This document shows, piece by piece, positions 10,142 through 19,021 of a DNA stretch of 64,000 nt. Position 1 is the first letter of the stretch. Each line of letters begins with the position of its first letter. This stretch comes from Mycobacterium asiaticum DSM 44297 (GTDB lineage Bacteria; Actinomycetota; Actinomycetes; Mycobacteriales; Mycobacteriaceae). The notes below the pieces were generated by a model. It was not told where the DNA came from. It saw only the letters and a list, made by a program, of their open reading frames with translations, and did not search any database. Where the stretch lies: NCBI RefSeq assembly GCF_000613245.1, contig NZ_HG964936.1:318521-382520 (forward strand), given 5' to 3'. Made by a program: the position numbers and the translations under genes.

Positions 10142-10186
10142 CAAATCACACCATGTGCGTTATGCAAATCACACCATGTGCGTTAT
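10142..10186. repeat. two perfect 22-bp direct repeats, period 23 bp, before the TetR gene
   Basis: The unit CAAATCACACCATGTGCGTTAT occurs twice without mismatch (10142-10163 and 10165-10186), ending 9 bases before the GTG of the TetR gene. The period is about two helical turns, so bound proteins would lie on the same face. Probable operator of the TetR protein. The whole gene-free stretch 9892-10195 holds this repeat, the palindrome at 10094 and the IdeR-like box. Confidence 0.6.
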
Positions 10187-10195
10187 CCTCGGCCA

Positions 10196-10861
10196 GTGGC
10201 GCAACTTGCATTCCGGCGGGCCCGCACGGAGGAGAACAAGCGCCAACGCGCGGCCGCCCTCGTCGAGGCTGCGCGCGAACTCGCCATCGAAACTGGGGTC
10301 GCCTCGGTAACGTTGACGGCGGTGGCCAGCCGCGCCGGAATTCACTATTCGGCCGTGCGCCGTTACTTCACCTCGCACAAAGAGGTCCTGCTACATCTTG
10401 CCGCCGAGGGTTGGGTGAAATGGTCGGGCACCGTTTGCGAGAAATTGAGTGAGCCCGATCTCTCCGCGGCGCAGGTCGCCGACGTGTTGGCCAACGGCTT
10501 GGCCGCCGACCCCCTGTTCTGTGACCTGCTTGCCAATCTTCATCTGCACCTCGAGCACGAAGTGGAAATCGAGCGAGTCATCGAGATCCGGCGAACCATT
10601 TCGGCCGCGGCGATCGCCATTGCCGACGCCATTGAGCGGGCACTGCCGGTCCTGGGGCGCTCGGGATCCTTTGATGTCCTGATTGCCGCCTACTCGCTGG
10701 CCGCCGCGTTCTGGCAGATCGCCAACCCGCCGGCGAAGATCTCGGACGTCTACGAGGAGGAACCGGAGGTTCTCCCGCCAGAGTGGAACATCGAGTTCGG
10801 CCCGGCGCTCAAGCGGGTGCTGAGCGCGACCTGCATCGGTTCGATCCCGGGGTCCCGATGA
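10196..10861 (+). CDS. TetR family regulator (Rv0452-like) of the mmpS-mmpL genes
   Basis: 221 residues from GTG 10196 (MAQLAFRRARTEENKRQRAA). N-terminal TetR helix-turn-helix at about 18-65 (VTLTAVASRAGIHYSAVRRYFTSHKEVL), then a ligand-binding helical domain. It lies between two divergently placed mmpS-mmpL pairs, and its promoter region holds tandem repeats ending 9 bases before the start, so local repression and autoregulation are likely. It matches Rv0452, which lies next to mmpS4 in M. tuberculosis. The ligand is unknown. Confidence 0.9.
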   Translation: MAQLAFRRARTEENKRQRAAALVEAARELAIETGVASVTLTAVASRAGIHYSAVRRYFTSHKEVLLHLAAEGWVKWSGTVCEKLSEPDLSAAQVADVLANGLAADPLFCDLLANLHLHLEHEVEIERVIEIRRTISAAAIAIADAIERALPVLGRSGSFDVLIAAYSLAAAFWQIANPPAKISDVYEEEPEVLPPEWNIEFGPALKRVLSATCIGSIPGSR

Positions 10862-10957
10862 CGAGCGCGCGAGCTGGCTACCGGGACACTGTTTGCCGAA
10901 GGTCTTGTCACACAGAGCCTTTGTGCACTACGTCAAGATCTCGCACTTGGTTGTGCA

Positions 10958-10997
10958 TTAGGTTAGGGTAGCTAAGTTGACATATAGGCTAACTAGT
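10958..10997 (+). promoter_or_regulatory. putative tandem IdeR iron boxes upstream of the second mmpS
   Basis: TTAGGTTAGGGTAGCTAAG (10958-10976) matches the IdeR consensus at 14 of 19 positions. Twenty-one bases further on (centre 10988) the core TAGGCTAAC is perfect, although the flanks are not (9 of 19 over 10979-10997). A TTGACA hexamer (10977-10982) lies between them, so IdeR bound here would cover the promoter. Iron repression is inferred. Confidence 0.6.
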
Positions 10998-11029
10998 TGG
11001 CGGCTCTCGTAATGGTTAGGAAAGCGCCC

Positions 11030-11590
11030 ATGACGACGACCGAGCCACGGACCGAGCCGTTGACGTTGCCGGAGTCTGCTCGCGCCGAAAGCAAGACGCC
11101 AGCAAGCCCCCAGCGACCCAAGCGCAGAGGTCTTTCGAAGCTCGTCACCCGGTTCTGGCTGATCCTCACCATCGTGGCCGTTGTCGCGCTGTCGGGATTC
11201 GTGGTCCACCGACTGCACAATGTCTTCGGCGTTCGGGAAGGTACGTTCGGTGGCGGCTCATCCGGTGACGTCATCGACCAGTTCAACCCCAAGACCATCA
11301 CACTTGAAGTCTGGGGTTCACCGGGCAGCAGGGCGACCATCAACTACCTCGACGAGAACTCGCATCCGCAGCAGGCTCTCGACGTGCCCCTACCGTGGAA
11401 GACCGTATTGAAGTCAACCAAGCCCGGGATTCCGGCCAACCTGATGGCGCAGGGAACCGGTAGCTGGATCGCCTGCAGGTTCCTGGTGAACAACAACGAC
11501 GGGCGCGGGGACGTCATCAAGGCTCCAAACCAGTCGCCCCCCAACGAAACCGTGAATGCCTTCGTCTATTGCTTGGACAAGACCGCATGA
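11030..11590 (+). CDS. MmpS family protein, second copy
   Basis: 186 residues from ATG 11030, chosen for the AGGAAAG Shine-Dalgarno five bases upstream; an in-frame start at 10997 would overlap the iron box. A proline- and arginine-rich cytoplasmic tail (about 1-45) is longer than in MmpS4. One transmembrane helix follows (about 46-66), then the MmpS domain ending [10 protein letters not shown]. It overlaps the following mmpL by ATGA. It is a distant paralog of mmpS4 ([10 protein letters not shown] against [10 protein letters not shown]). Confidence 0.9.
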   Translation: MTTTEPRTEPLTLPESARAESKTPASPQRPKRRGLSKLVTRFWLILTIVAVVALSGFVVHRLHNVFGVREGTFGGGSSGDVIDQFNPKTITLEVWGSPGSRATINYLDENSHPQQALDVPLPWKTVLKSTKPGIPANLMAQGTGSWIACRFLVNNNDGRGDVIKAPNQSPPNETVNAFVYCLDKTA

Positions 11591-14550
11591 GCGAGACCGC
11601 CTCCCAGCCCGCCGAAGCCAATCCGGGCCCGCCGCGTGTCGACCAGCCTCTGATCCCGCCGTTCCTGCCGCGGATGATTCACCGGCTGGCGCTGCCGATC
11701 GTGCTCATATGGTTGGCGATCGTCTTTGTCACCAACACCGTGTCCCCGCAGCTGGAGGTCGTCGCCAAGACCCACTCGGTGTCGATGAGTCCGACCGACG
11801 CGCCATCTGTTCAGTCGATGACGCGGGTGGGATCGACATTCCGAGAGTTCGATTCGGATAACTCGGCCATGATCTTGCTGGAAGGCGACAAGCCGCTCGG
11901 GGCCGAGGCGCACCGCTACTACGACGAGATCGTCAGGCGCATCGAGCAGGATACGAAACACGTTCAGCACGTACAGGATTTCTGGAGTGACCCGCTGACG
12001 GCGGCGGGCTCTCAGAGCCACGATCAAAAAGCCGCATACGTCCAGGTCTACCTCGCCGGCAACATGGGTGGCCCAATGGCGAACGAGTCTGCCGAGGCCC
12101 TCCGCAAGATAGTGGACTCGGTGCCCGCCCCGCCGGGAATCAAGGCCCACGTCACCGGTGCGGGTCCGCTCTTCGCCGACCAGTCCCACGCCGGGGAGAA
12201 GGGCGTCATGGTGGTCACCCTCATCACCATCCTGGTGATCATGCTGATGCTGCTCTACGTCTACCGGTCGCTCGTCACCATGCTGATCATGCTGGCCATG
12301 GTCTTCATCGAGCTGGCTGCGGCCCGCGGCGTCGTCGCGACGCTGGGCAACTACGGCGTTATGGGCCTTTCCACGTTCGCCAACAACATGCTGGTGCTTA
12401 TGGCAATCGCCGCCGGCACGGACTACGCGATCTTTGTCGTAGGCCGTTATCAGGAGGCCCGCGGTGTGGGTGAGACCCGCGAACAAGCGTTTTACACCAT
12501 GTTCCACAGCACCGCGCATGTCGTGCTGGGATCGGGACTGACCATCGCCGGCGCAATGTACTGCCTGAGCTTCTGCCGGTTACCGTACTTCGAGTCACTC
12601 GGCGTACCTTGTGCCGTCGGCATGCTGGTTGCGGTCCTTGCGGCGTTGACGCTGGGCCCGGCGTTGCTGACGGTGGCTTCGTTTTTCAAGCTGATGGATC
12701 CGAAGCGCAAGCTGCAGACCCGGGGCTGGCGTCGCATCGGCACCGCCATCGTCCGCTGGCCCGCACCGGTTTTCGCGGTGACCATCGTGGTCGCACTGAT
12801 TGGTCTGCTCGCTTTGCCCGGCTATAAGACGGACTACGACAACCGGCATTACCTACCGGCAGACACTCCAGCCAACATCGGCTACGCGGCCGCCGACCGG
12901 CACTTCGACCAGGCGCGGCTCAATCCCGAACTGTTGATGATCGAGACCGATCATGACTTGCGTAACCCGGCTGACTTCCTCGTGCTCGACAAGGTCGCCA
13001 AAGCGGTCTTCCACATCCCCGGTATCGGCCGCGTGCAGACCATCACCCGGCCGCTGGGCACGCCGCTCGACCACAGCACCCTTGGTTTTCAGATGGGCGC
13101 TCAAGCCGCCGCGCGGCTTCAGACCCAGCACTACCAGGACGAGCAGGCGCATAACTTGCTGAACCAGGCGGACGAGTTGCGCAAGACGATGGCAACGCTG
13201 CATCAGCAGATGCAGGTCACCCAGGACCTCAGCAACACGACGCACGAGACCACCAAGCTCACCAAAGAAACTGTGAAGATCACCGAGGCGTTGCGTGACG
13301 ACATCGCCACCTTCGACGATTTCTTCCGGCCGATTCGTAGCTACTTCTACTGGGAGAAACACTGCTACGACATCCCTATCTGCTGGGCGCTTCGGTCGAT
13401 TTTCAATGCGCTCGACGGCATCGACCAAGTGGCGCAGAACATCCTGAGCCTGAGCCAGAATCTGGACCGGCTGGACGCGATTCAGCCCCAGCTCGTGGCC
13501 TTGATACCCCCGCAAATCGAGAGCCAGCAGCGCAACCTCGACACCATCATGTCGAACTATGCGATCACTGAGGGACTCAACGCGCAGGCGAGGGCGCAGG
13601 CCGACAACGCCACCGCCCAAGGGGATGCATTCGACAGGGCCAAGAACGACGACACGTTCTACCTTCCGCCGGAGGCGTTCCAGAGCCCAGATTTCGAGCG
13701 GGGGCTCAAACAGTTCATATCGCCGGACGGGCACGCTGTTCGGTTGATCATCTCCCATGAAGGCGATCCCGCGACGCCTGAAGGCATCAAAAACATCGAA
13801 CCGATCAAGCAGGCCGTGCACGAGGCGATCAAAGGCACACCCTGGGAAGGCGCCAAGATCTACCTCGGCGGCACCGCCGCGACGTACAAGGACATGCATG
13901 ACGGTTCCAACATCGATCTGCTGATTGCCGGAATCTCTGCCGCCACACTGATTTTCATCATCATGCTGGTGATCACCCGAAGCGTCGTCGCGGCGTTCGT
14001 GATCGTCGGCACGGTGTTGCTGTCACTGGGCGCCTCGTTCGGACTCTCCGTGCTCCTATGGCAGTACATCCTGGGCATGAAGCTGCACTGGATGGTGCTG
14101 GCGATGGCGATCATCCTGCTGCTGGCGGTTGGGTCGGACTACAACCTGCTGCTGATTTCGCGGTTGAAGGAGGAGGTCCACGCCGGGCTCAAGACGGGGA
14201 CGATCCGCGCCATGGCCGGGTCAGGGTCCGTCGTCACCTCGGCAGGATTGGTGTTCGCTGCGACCATGGCCACGTTCGCCTTCAGTCCATTGAAAGTCAT
14301 GGCCCAGGTGGGCACGACGATTGCGCTGGGTCTGTTGTTCGACACCTTGATCGTGCGGTCGTTCATGACACCGTCGGTGGCCACCTTGCTCGGGCGCTGG
14401 TTCTGGTGGCCGGTCCAGGTGCGGACTCGTCCGGCCAGTCAGATGCTGCGGCCGTTCGGACCACGCCCGGCCGTCCGTGCGTTACTGCGACAGGACGAGG
14501 ACCGGTCCGACCCGCCCAACGCTGTCCCGGCCGCGCGGCCGCACTACTGA
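11587..14550 (+). CDS. MmpL family RND transporter, second copy (MmpL4/5-like)
   Basis: 987 residues from ATG 11587, overlapping the mmpS stop. It has the same architecture as MmpL4: membrane Asp-Tyr motifs GTDYAIF and GSDYNLLL, and a long coiled-coil insert (about 490-700) with [16 protein letters not shown]. Sequence similarity to the neighbouring MmpL4 is obvious throughout, but the insert differs strongly. The shared insert points to the siderophore-export MmpL4/5 group and not to the lipid-exporting MmpL group. It could be a second siderophore exporter, an iron-regulated drug-efflux pump, or the carrier of a species-specific siderophore. Confidence 0.9.
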   Translation: MSETASQPAEANPGPPRVDQPLIPPFLPRMIHRLALPIVLIWLAIVFVTNTVSPQLEVVAKTHSVSMSPTDAPSVQSMTRVGSTFREFDSDNSAMILLEGDKPLGAEAHRYYDEIVRRIEQDTKHVQHVQDFWSDPLTAAGSQSHDQKAAYVQVYLAGNMGGPMANESAEALRKIVDSVPAPPGIKAHVTGAGPLFADQSHAGEKGVMVVTLITILVIMLMLLYVYRSLVTMLIMLAMVFIELAAARGVVATLGNYGVMGLSTFANNMLVLMAIAAGTDYAIFVVGRYQEARGVGETREQAFYTMFHSTAHVVLGSGLTIAGAMYCLSFCRLPYFESLGVPCAVGMLVAVLAALTLGPALLTVASFFKLMDPKRKLQTRGWRRIGTAIVRWPAPVFAVTIVVALIGLLALPGYKTDYDNRHYLPADTPANIGYAAADRHFDQARLNPELLMIETDHDLRNPADFLVLDKVAKAVFHIPGIGRVQTITRPLGTPLDHSTLGFQMGAQAAARLQTQHYQDEQAHNLLNQADELRKTMATLHQQMQVTQDLSNTTHETTKLTKETVKITEALRDDIATFDDFFRPIRSYFYWEKHCYDIPICWALRSIFNALDGIDQVAQNILSLSQNLDRLDAIQPQLVALIPPQIESQQRNLDTIMSNYAITEGLNAQARAQADNATAQGDAFDRAKNDDTFYLPPEAFQSPDFERGLKQFISPDGHAVRLIISHEGDPATPEGIKNIEPIKQAVHEAIKGTPWEGAKIYLGGTAATYKDMHDGSNIDLLIAGISAATLIFIIMLVITRSVVAAFVIVGTVLLSLGASFGLSVLLWQYILGMKLHWMVLAMAIILLLAVGSDYNLLLISRLKEEVHAGLKTGTIRAMAGSGSVVTSAGLVFAATMATFAFSPLKVMAQVGTTIALGLLFDTLIVRSFMTPSVATLLGRWFWWPVQVRTRPASQMLRPFGPRPAVRALLRQDEDRSDPPNAVPAARPHY

Positions 14551-14562
14551 GTTCTGACCCCG

Positions 14563-14886
14563 CTAGATGGCTGCGACGTCGCGCATGATGTCGCTGAGCT
14601 CCGAGACCGGCGCGCCGCAGGTCAGGCAGGAGGCGTCCGGCGAGCGGCGGAGTTGGCCCAGTTGCACCAGCACCTCGGCCTCGGCGCGCCACAGGCACGC
14701 GATGCACAGAATCTCGACGATGTTCCCGAACGGGTCGACGTGGGGGTGGTTGCATGCGTCCACGGCGTGCCGGTGGACGATGAACGTCGCTCGGTTGCTG
14801 CAGCCGGATTCGGATTGGCACTCGATCGCCTGCCAATCGAGGGCCGCCAGCGTGCCAGGGATCCCGTTGCCAGTAGTTTGGCTCAT
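14563..14886 (-). CDS. small cysteine-rich protein, putative zinc ribbon
   Basis: 107 residues from ATG 14886, preceded by a strong GGAGGT Shine-Dalgarno; the longer in-frame reading lacks one. Cysteines fall in pairs: ECQSESGC, ILCIACL and SCLTCGAP, with histidines in HRHAVDACNHPH. This fits zinc binding. No signal peptide, no known family recognised. It converges on the second mmpL (12 bases between stops). Confidence 0.65.
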   Translation of the reverse strand: MSQTTGNGIPGTLAALDWQAIECQSESGCSNRATFIVHRHAVDACNHPHVDPFGNIVEILCIACLWRAEAEVLVQLGQLRRSPDASCLTCGAPVSELSDIMRDVAAI

Positions 14887-14999
14887 GCGATGACCTCCAG
14901 CTTCCGGAACCAGTCGCATCCATCGCCCACACACTTGGCGGATGTTTGGCTGGCCGGAGGTTCCATTATGGATAGCTGTACCCCGCCGCGGCAAGGGTC

Positions 15000-15018
15000 G
15001 GCCTGATCTTCTCAGGCC
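15000..15018 (-). terminator. short hairpin in the gene-free stretch 14887-15187
   Basis: GGCCTGA and TCAGGCC form a perfect 7-bp stem with a 5-base loop. It lies 170 bases past the stop of the small secreted gene on this strand. No T-run follows, so a weak or Rho-assisted terminator at best. I see nothing else in the 301-base stretch. Confidence 0.25.
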
Positions 15019-15187
15019 CGGTACACAGGTTGTTTCTGGTCGCGCAAACCATACTTTTTCCGCGAGACTGGCGTTATTCCCCTGGTTATCAGTCTGATTC
15101 GCCTGCGGAGAAGTCGCCGACGGGATGAACAGCGAGGGTTATCACCCGACCAGATTCTCAGGAACTCTTCAGCCGCACGACTAGCAG

Positions 15188-15430
15188 TTAGGGGTTGTTG
15201 ACGCAGAACGCCACACACATGGCCGAGACCGGAATGGAGACCCATTGCAGTTGCCCGTCGGCCTGCCGCTCGCAGTAGATCGGGCCGGGTTTGCCCCAGA
15301 CTTTCGCGCCTTCCGGCGAGCACTGCTTACCGAGGTCGCTGTCCGCGTGGGCCGGGGCGCTTCCGATCAGGATCGAAATCGGGACGACCGCCGCCATCGC
15401 CGCTACGCGGCCCAACCACCGTGCGCCCAC
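15188..15430 (-). CDS. small secreted four-cysteine protein downstream of the Rv0455c homolog
   Basis: 80 residues with a clear signal peptide (hydrophobic core about 8-22, cleavage probably AHA-D after residue 29). That leaves a mature chain of about 51 residues with four cysteines (C37, C53, C72, C76), a pattern that allows two disulfides. The start is 7 bases after the stop of the Rv0455c homolog, so the two are an operon and probably act together outside the membrane. I do not recognise a family. It is too short and regular to be an accidental reading frame: the signal peptide and coupling argue for a real gene. Confidence 0.7.
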   Translation of the reverse strand: MGARWLGRVAAMAAVVPISILIGSAPAHADSDLGKQCSPEGAKVWGKPGPIYCERQADGQLQWVSIPVSAMCVAFCVNNP

Positions 15431-15437
15431 GATGCCG

Positions 15438-15956
<519 letters not shown>

Positions 15957-15959
15957 TTA

Positions 15960-16871
15960 CTACCCATCGCGATCAGGAACTATCAAGTGTGACGGGTTCG
16001 GCCGTAGTTCGGGGGGAGCCTGGCTGTAATCCCCGAACGGTCCGTCCCGGCGCTCGACCGCGGCGCGCACGCCGTCGTGTTGGGCGGTCCGGATGAAGTC
16101 CAGCGCGTCCGGGGTGTTGCGCATCAGCCCGTCGAGAATGCCGCCCAACAGTTGGGTGGAGGCCAGCCCCATGTTCTCGTAGGCCTGGTTGACGATCAGC
16201 TTCTGCGCCCGCAGCTGCGACAGCGGGATCTGGGCCAGTTCTCCGGCGATCTCGGCGACCCTCGCCTCCAGCCGCTCGAACGGGACCGCCTCGTTGATCA
16301 ACTCGATCTCGGCGGCCTGCACACCGGTCAGCGGACGGCCGGTCAGTGAGTGCCACTTGGCCTTGGCCAGACTGAGCCGATACATCCACATCCCGGTCAG
16401 GTAGGCGCCCCACATCCGGCTGTAAGGGGTGCCGATGACGGCGTCCTCGCTGGCAATGACGAGGTCGGCGCACAGCGCGTAGTCGCTGCCGCCGCCCACA
16501 CACCAGCCGTGCACCTGGGCGACCACCGGCTTGGTGGCGCGCCAGATCGCCATGAACTTCTGATGCGGACCCGTCCGGGCCGTCACCATCGAGAAATCCT
16601 TGCCCGGATCCCACCGTCCCTCGGTGTTCATCACGTCTTCCCAATGCTGGAAGCCCTCGCCGAAGTTGTAGCCCGCGCAGAATGCCCGACCGGCGCCACG
16701 CAGCACGATGACCTTGATGCTGTCGTCCCCGTCGGCCAATCCGATCGCTGCCTCGATCTCGTCGGGCATGGGCGGCACGATGGTGTTCAGCTGCTCCGGA
16801 CGATTGAGAGTGATGGTGGCCACCGCGCCGGCCGTGCGGTAAAGCAGCGTTTCGAATTCGGGTGTCGCCAT
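15960..16871 (-). CDS. echA2: enoyl-CoA hydratase/isomerase family protein EchA2
   Basis: 303 residues from ATG 16871 (MATPEFETLLYRTAGAVATI). The crotonase core includes the oxyanion-hole segments GRAFCAGYNFGEGF and HGWCVGGGSDYALCADL. The start is set by agreement with the 304-residue M. tuberculosis EchA2 (Rv0456c); the reading frame is open for another 56 codons with arginine- and proline-rich translation, which I reject. Substrate is unproven; the acid residues of classical hydratases are not obvious. Confidence 0.9.
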   Translation of the reverse strand: MATPEFETLLYRTAGAVATITLNRPEQLNTIVPPMPDEIEAAIGLADGDDSIKVIVLRGAGRAFCAGYNFGEGFQHWEDVMNTEGRWDPGKDFSMVTARTGPHQKFMAIWRATKPVVAQVHGWCVGGGSDYALCADLVIASEDAVIGTPYSRMWGAYLTGMWMYRLSLAKAKWHSLTGRPLTGVQAAEIELINEAVPFERLEARVAEIAGELAQIPLSQLRAQKLIVNQAYENMGLASTQLLGGILDGLMRNTPDALDFIRTAQHDGVRAAVERRDGPFGDYSQAPPELRPNPSHLIVPDRDG

Positions 16872-16917
16872 AGCCCGAAGCGAAGCCGGGGCGGACGGGA
16901 GTGTCAAGCGCCGCAGG

Positions 16918-17556
16918 TCAGCATTCGGCCGCGGCCCGCCGGTTGGCACGGCGCTTGATGGCCCAGCCGGCCAGCCCGCCCACAACGAGTACGGCAAGCC
17001 CGACCAGCAAGTACTTCGCGTGATGCGAGACAACGGCATACAGCGCCGCGATGTGACTGCCGGCCAGATAGCCGGCGAACACCCAGACAGCGACCCAAAC
17101 GGTTGAGCCCAGCGCGTTGTAGGCCAGATACCGCCGCCACCTCATCCGGGCCAGTCCGCAGACGATCCCGCTCGCTTGCCGCAGTCCGTCCACGAACCGG
17201 CCGATCAGCACGACGAACACGCCGCGTCGGCCGAAGAAACGTTCCGTCGCCGCTAGGCGCTTCTCGGTCAAAAATACGTAGCGGCCGAAGCGCAACACCA
17301 GCGCCCGGCCACCGAACCTCCCGATGGCGTAGCCGCTGTTGTCGCCGCACACGGCGGCCAGCAACCCGGCGATCAATACCAGAGCCAGGCTCAGCTCACC
17401 GGCGCCGGCATAGATTCCCGCGGCGATGAGGATGATCTGGCCCGGCAACGGGATGCCGATCCCTTCCAACCCGACCAGCAGGACCACCGCCGCGTACCCG
17501 TATCGGTCGAGCGTTGGGGCGAACGACTGGAAGACTCCGGGCAGCTGCGAGGACAT
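16918..17556 (-). CDS. DedA family (VTT domain) membrane protein
   Basis: 212 residues with 4-5 membrane segments. The DedA core includes GIPLPGQIILIAAG and the downstream GRFVDGLRQASGIVCGLARMRWRRYLAYN, with the conserved arginine and G-x-x-R pattern. DedA proteins are proton-coupled lipid flippases or needed for membrane homeostasis. The gene stands at the place of mazEF1 in M. tuberculosis. The C-terminus is basic (KRRANRRAAAEC). Confidence 0.88.
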   Translation of the reverse strand: MSSQLPGVFQSFAPTLDRYGYAAVVLLVGLEGIGIPLPGQIILIAAGIYAGAGELSLALVLIAGLLAAVCGDNSGYAIGRFGGRALVLRFGRYVFLTEKRLAATERFFGRRGVFVVLIGRFVDGLRQASGIVCGLARMRWRRYLAYNALGSTVWVAVWVFAGYLAGSHIAALYAVVSHHAKYLLVGLAVLVVGGLAGWAIKRRANRRAAAEC

Positions 17557-17645
17557 CAGCCTAGGGTGCCCGAAGATCGCGACGACTAGACGTTGCGACG
17601 GTCAGGATCGGTTCGGCGCCGGCTCGAACGGGTAGGTAAGCGGAT

Positions 17646-19010
17646 ATGCGCCCGACGGCAGGAACGGCCCGGCCGCGGCGCGAAAGCGGGTTGCGGCGGG
17701 CGCTTCAAGAGTTTCTCTCGGTGCCGCTGGCCATCATCGCGGGATTCATCGTGCTCGCGGTGATCACCAGCGTGCTGGACGGCTCGGATGCCGAATGGCT
17801 CAAACCCGCCGCGCACGCGCTGTCCAAATTGGCGCCGCCGCAGGAAAACCAGTCGATGCTGCGCACCGTCGCGCCGGGGATGCTCACGCTGATGACCATC
17901 ACCTTTGTGCTGCTGCTCACCCTGGTGCACCGGATGGCGGACGTGTTCACCTGGGTGGTGGTGGAGCAGTTCCTGCGCCGCCGCGTCAACCAAGCGTTCT
18001 TCGGGTATTTCGCCGGTCTCTCGGCGTACTACGTGGTGGTGCTCGCCCTGGTCGATCCCGAGCACGCTGTGTTCAGCACCGCCAGCGCCCTGCTGCTCAG
18101 CGTGCTCGCACTGGCGGGGCTGGTGGTGTTCGGCTACCTGGTGCTCGACCAGCTGCGGCCGCCTTCGGTGGTGGAGCGCATCGTGCAGCACACCATCGCC
18201 ACCCGCACCCAGCAGTTGAACTGGTTGGGCCGGATGCGGCACGAGCCGCAGCTCGAGCACCTGCCGGCGGTCACCGTCCGGTCCGAGTGCAGCGGATATC
18301 TGGTTGACATCCACTTGGACACCTTGCGGCGCGCGCTGGATTCGGCGCAGGGCGACGCCGAGATCGAGTTCATCGCCAGGCTGGGCAGTCACTTCGTCAC
18401 CGGATCGGAGCTGGCCACCGTGCGGGCCGAGAACGCCGACGAACGCGCCCGGCTGGTTGATGCCGTCCTGGATGCGTTGCGCTGCGGCAGAGAGCGGCAA
18501 CTGGACCGTGAGCCGTCCTACGGTGTGCACCAGTTGGCCAGCATGGGGTGGGCCGCTGCGACACAACGGGATCCGGAGGCCGCGCTGGTGACCGTCGACG
18601 GGCTGCACGTGCTGCTGGCCCGCTGGGCGCGCGAGTCCGTATCGGCGGCCGCGACCGGCAACGGCGAACGGCCGCTGCCGATCGTGTACACCGACCGCAC
18701 GATTCCCGAGGTGCTGGCGGCGTTGTCGAGCATCGCGGTCGGTGCGATCAACGGAGGCCAGCATCAAACCTGTGCCCGGGTGCTGGACGTGTTCGCCAAG
18801 GCCATCCCACAGCTGTCCGGGGACGACCAGCGTAAAGCGGTCGCGCAGCTGCGTTACGCGCTGCCTACGGCGACCCGGCACCCCTTCACCGCCGACCTCG
18901 ACCGTGCCCTGACCGGACTGGGCAGGGTGCTTTCGGAATATGGCCACAGCGATGCGGCATCCGAACTGCAGCGGGTCGAGGCGCGACTGAACGGCCGATT
19001 GCCGGGCTGA
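17646..19010 (+). CDS. DUF2254 family membrane protein
   Basis: 454 residues. Four transmembrane segments lie in the first 170 residues (about 22-44, 77-97, 112-132, 142-165). A soluble cytoplasmic domain of about 280 residues follows, with segments LPAVTVRSECSGYLVDIHLD and DREPSYGVHQLASMGWAA typical of DUF2254. Function unknown. Divergent from the DedA gene and convergent with the prolyl oligopeptidase (11 bases between stops). Confidence 0.85.
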   Translation: MRPTAGTARPRRESGLRRALQEFLSVPLAIIAGFIVLAVITSVLDGSDAEWLKPAAHALSKLAPPQENQSMLRTVAPGMLTLMTITFVLLLTLVHRMADVFTWVVVEQFLRRRVNQAFFGYFAGLSAYYVVVLALVDPEHAVFSTASALLLSVLALAGLVVFGYLVLDQLRPPSVVERIVQHTIATRTQQLNWLGRMRHEPQLEHLPAVTVRSECSGYLVDIHLDTLRRALDSAQGDAEIEFIARLGSHFVTGSELATVRAENADERARLVDAVLDALRCGRERQLDREPSYGVHQLASMGWAAATQRDPEAALVTVDGLHVLLARWARESVSAAATGNGERPLPIVYTDRTIPEVLAALSSIAVGAINGGQHQTCARVLDVFAKAIPQLSGDDQRKAVAQLRYALPTATRHPFTADLDRALTGLGRVLSEYGHSDAASELQRVEARLNGRLPG

Positions 19011-19021
19011 GGGCGCGACGA

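Noticed and set aside
15012..15323. 103-codon minus-strand frame overlapping the small secreted gene
   Set aside because: No signal peptide, no Shine-Dalgarno, and it overlaps the better-supported 80-residue frame.
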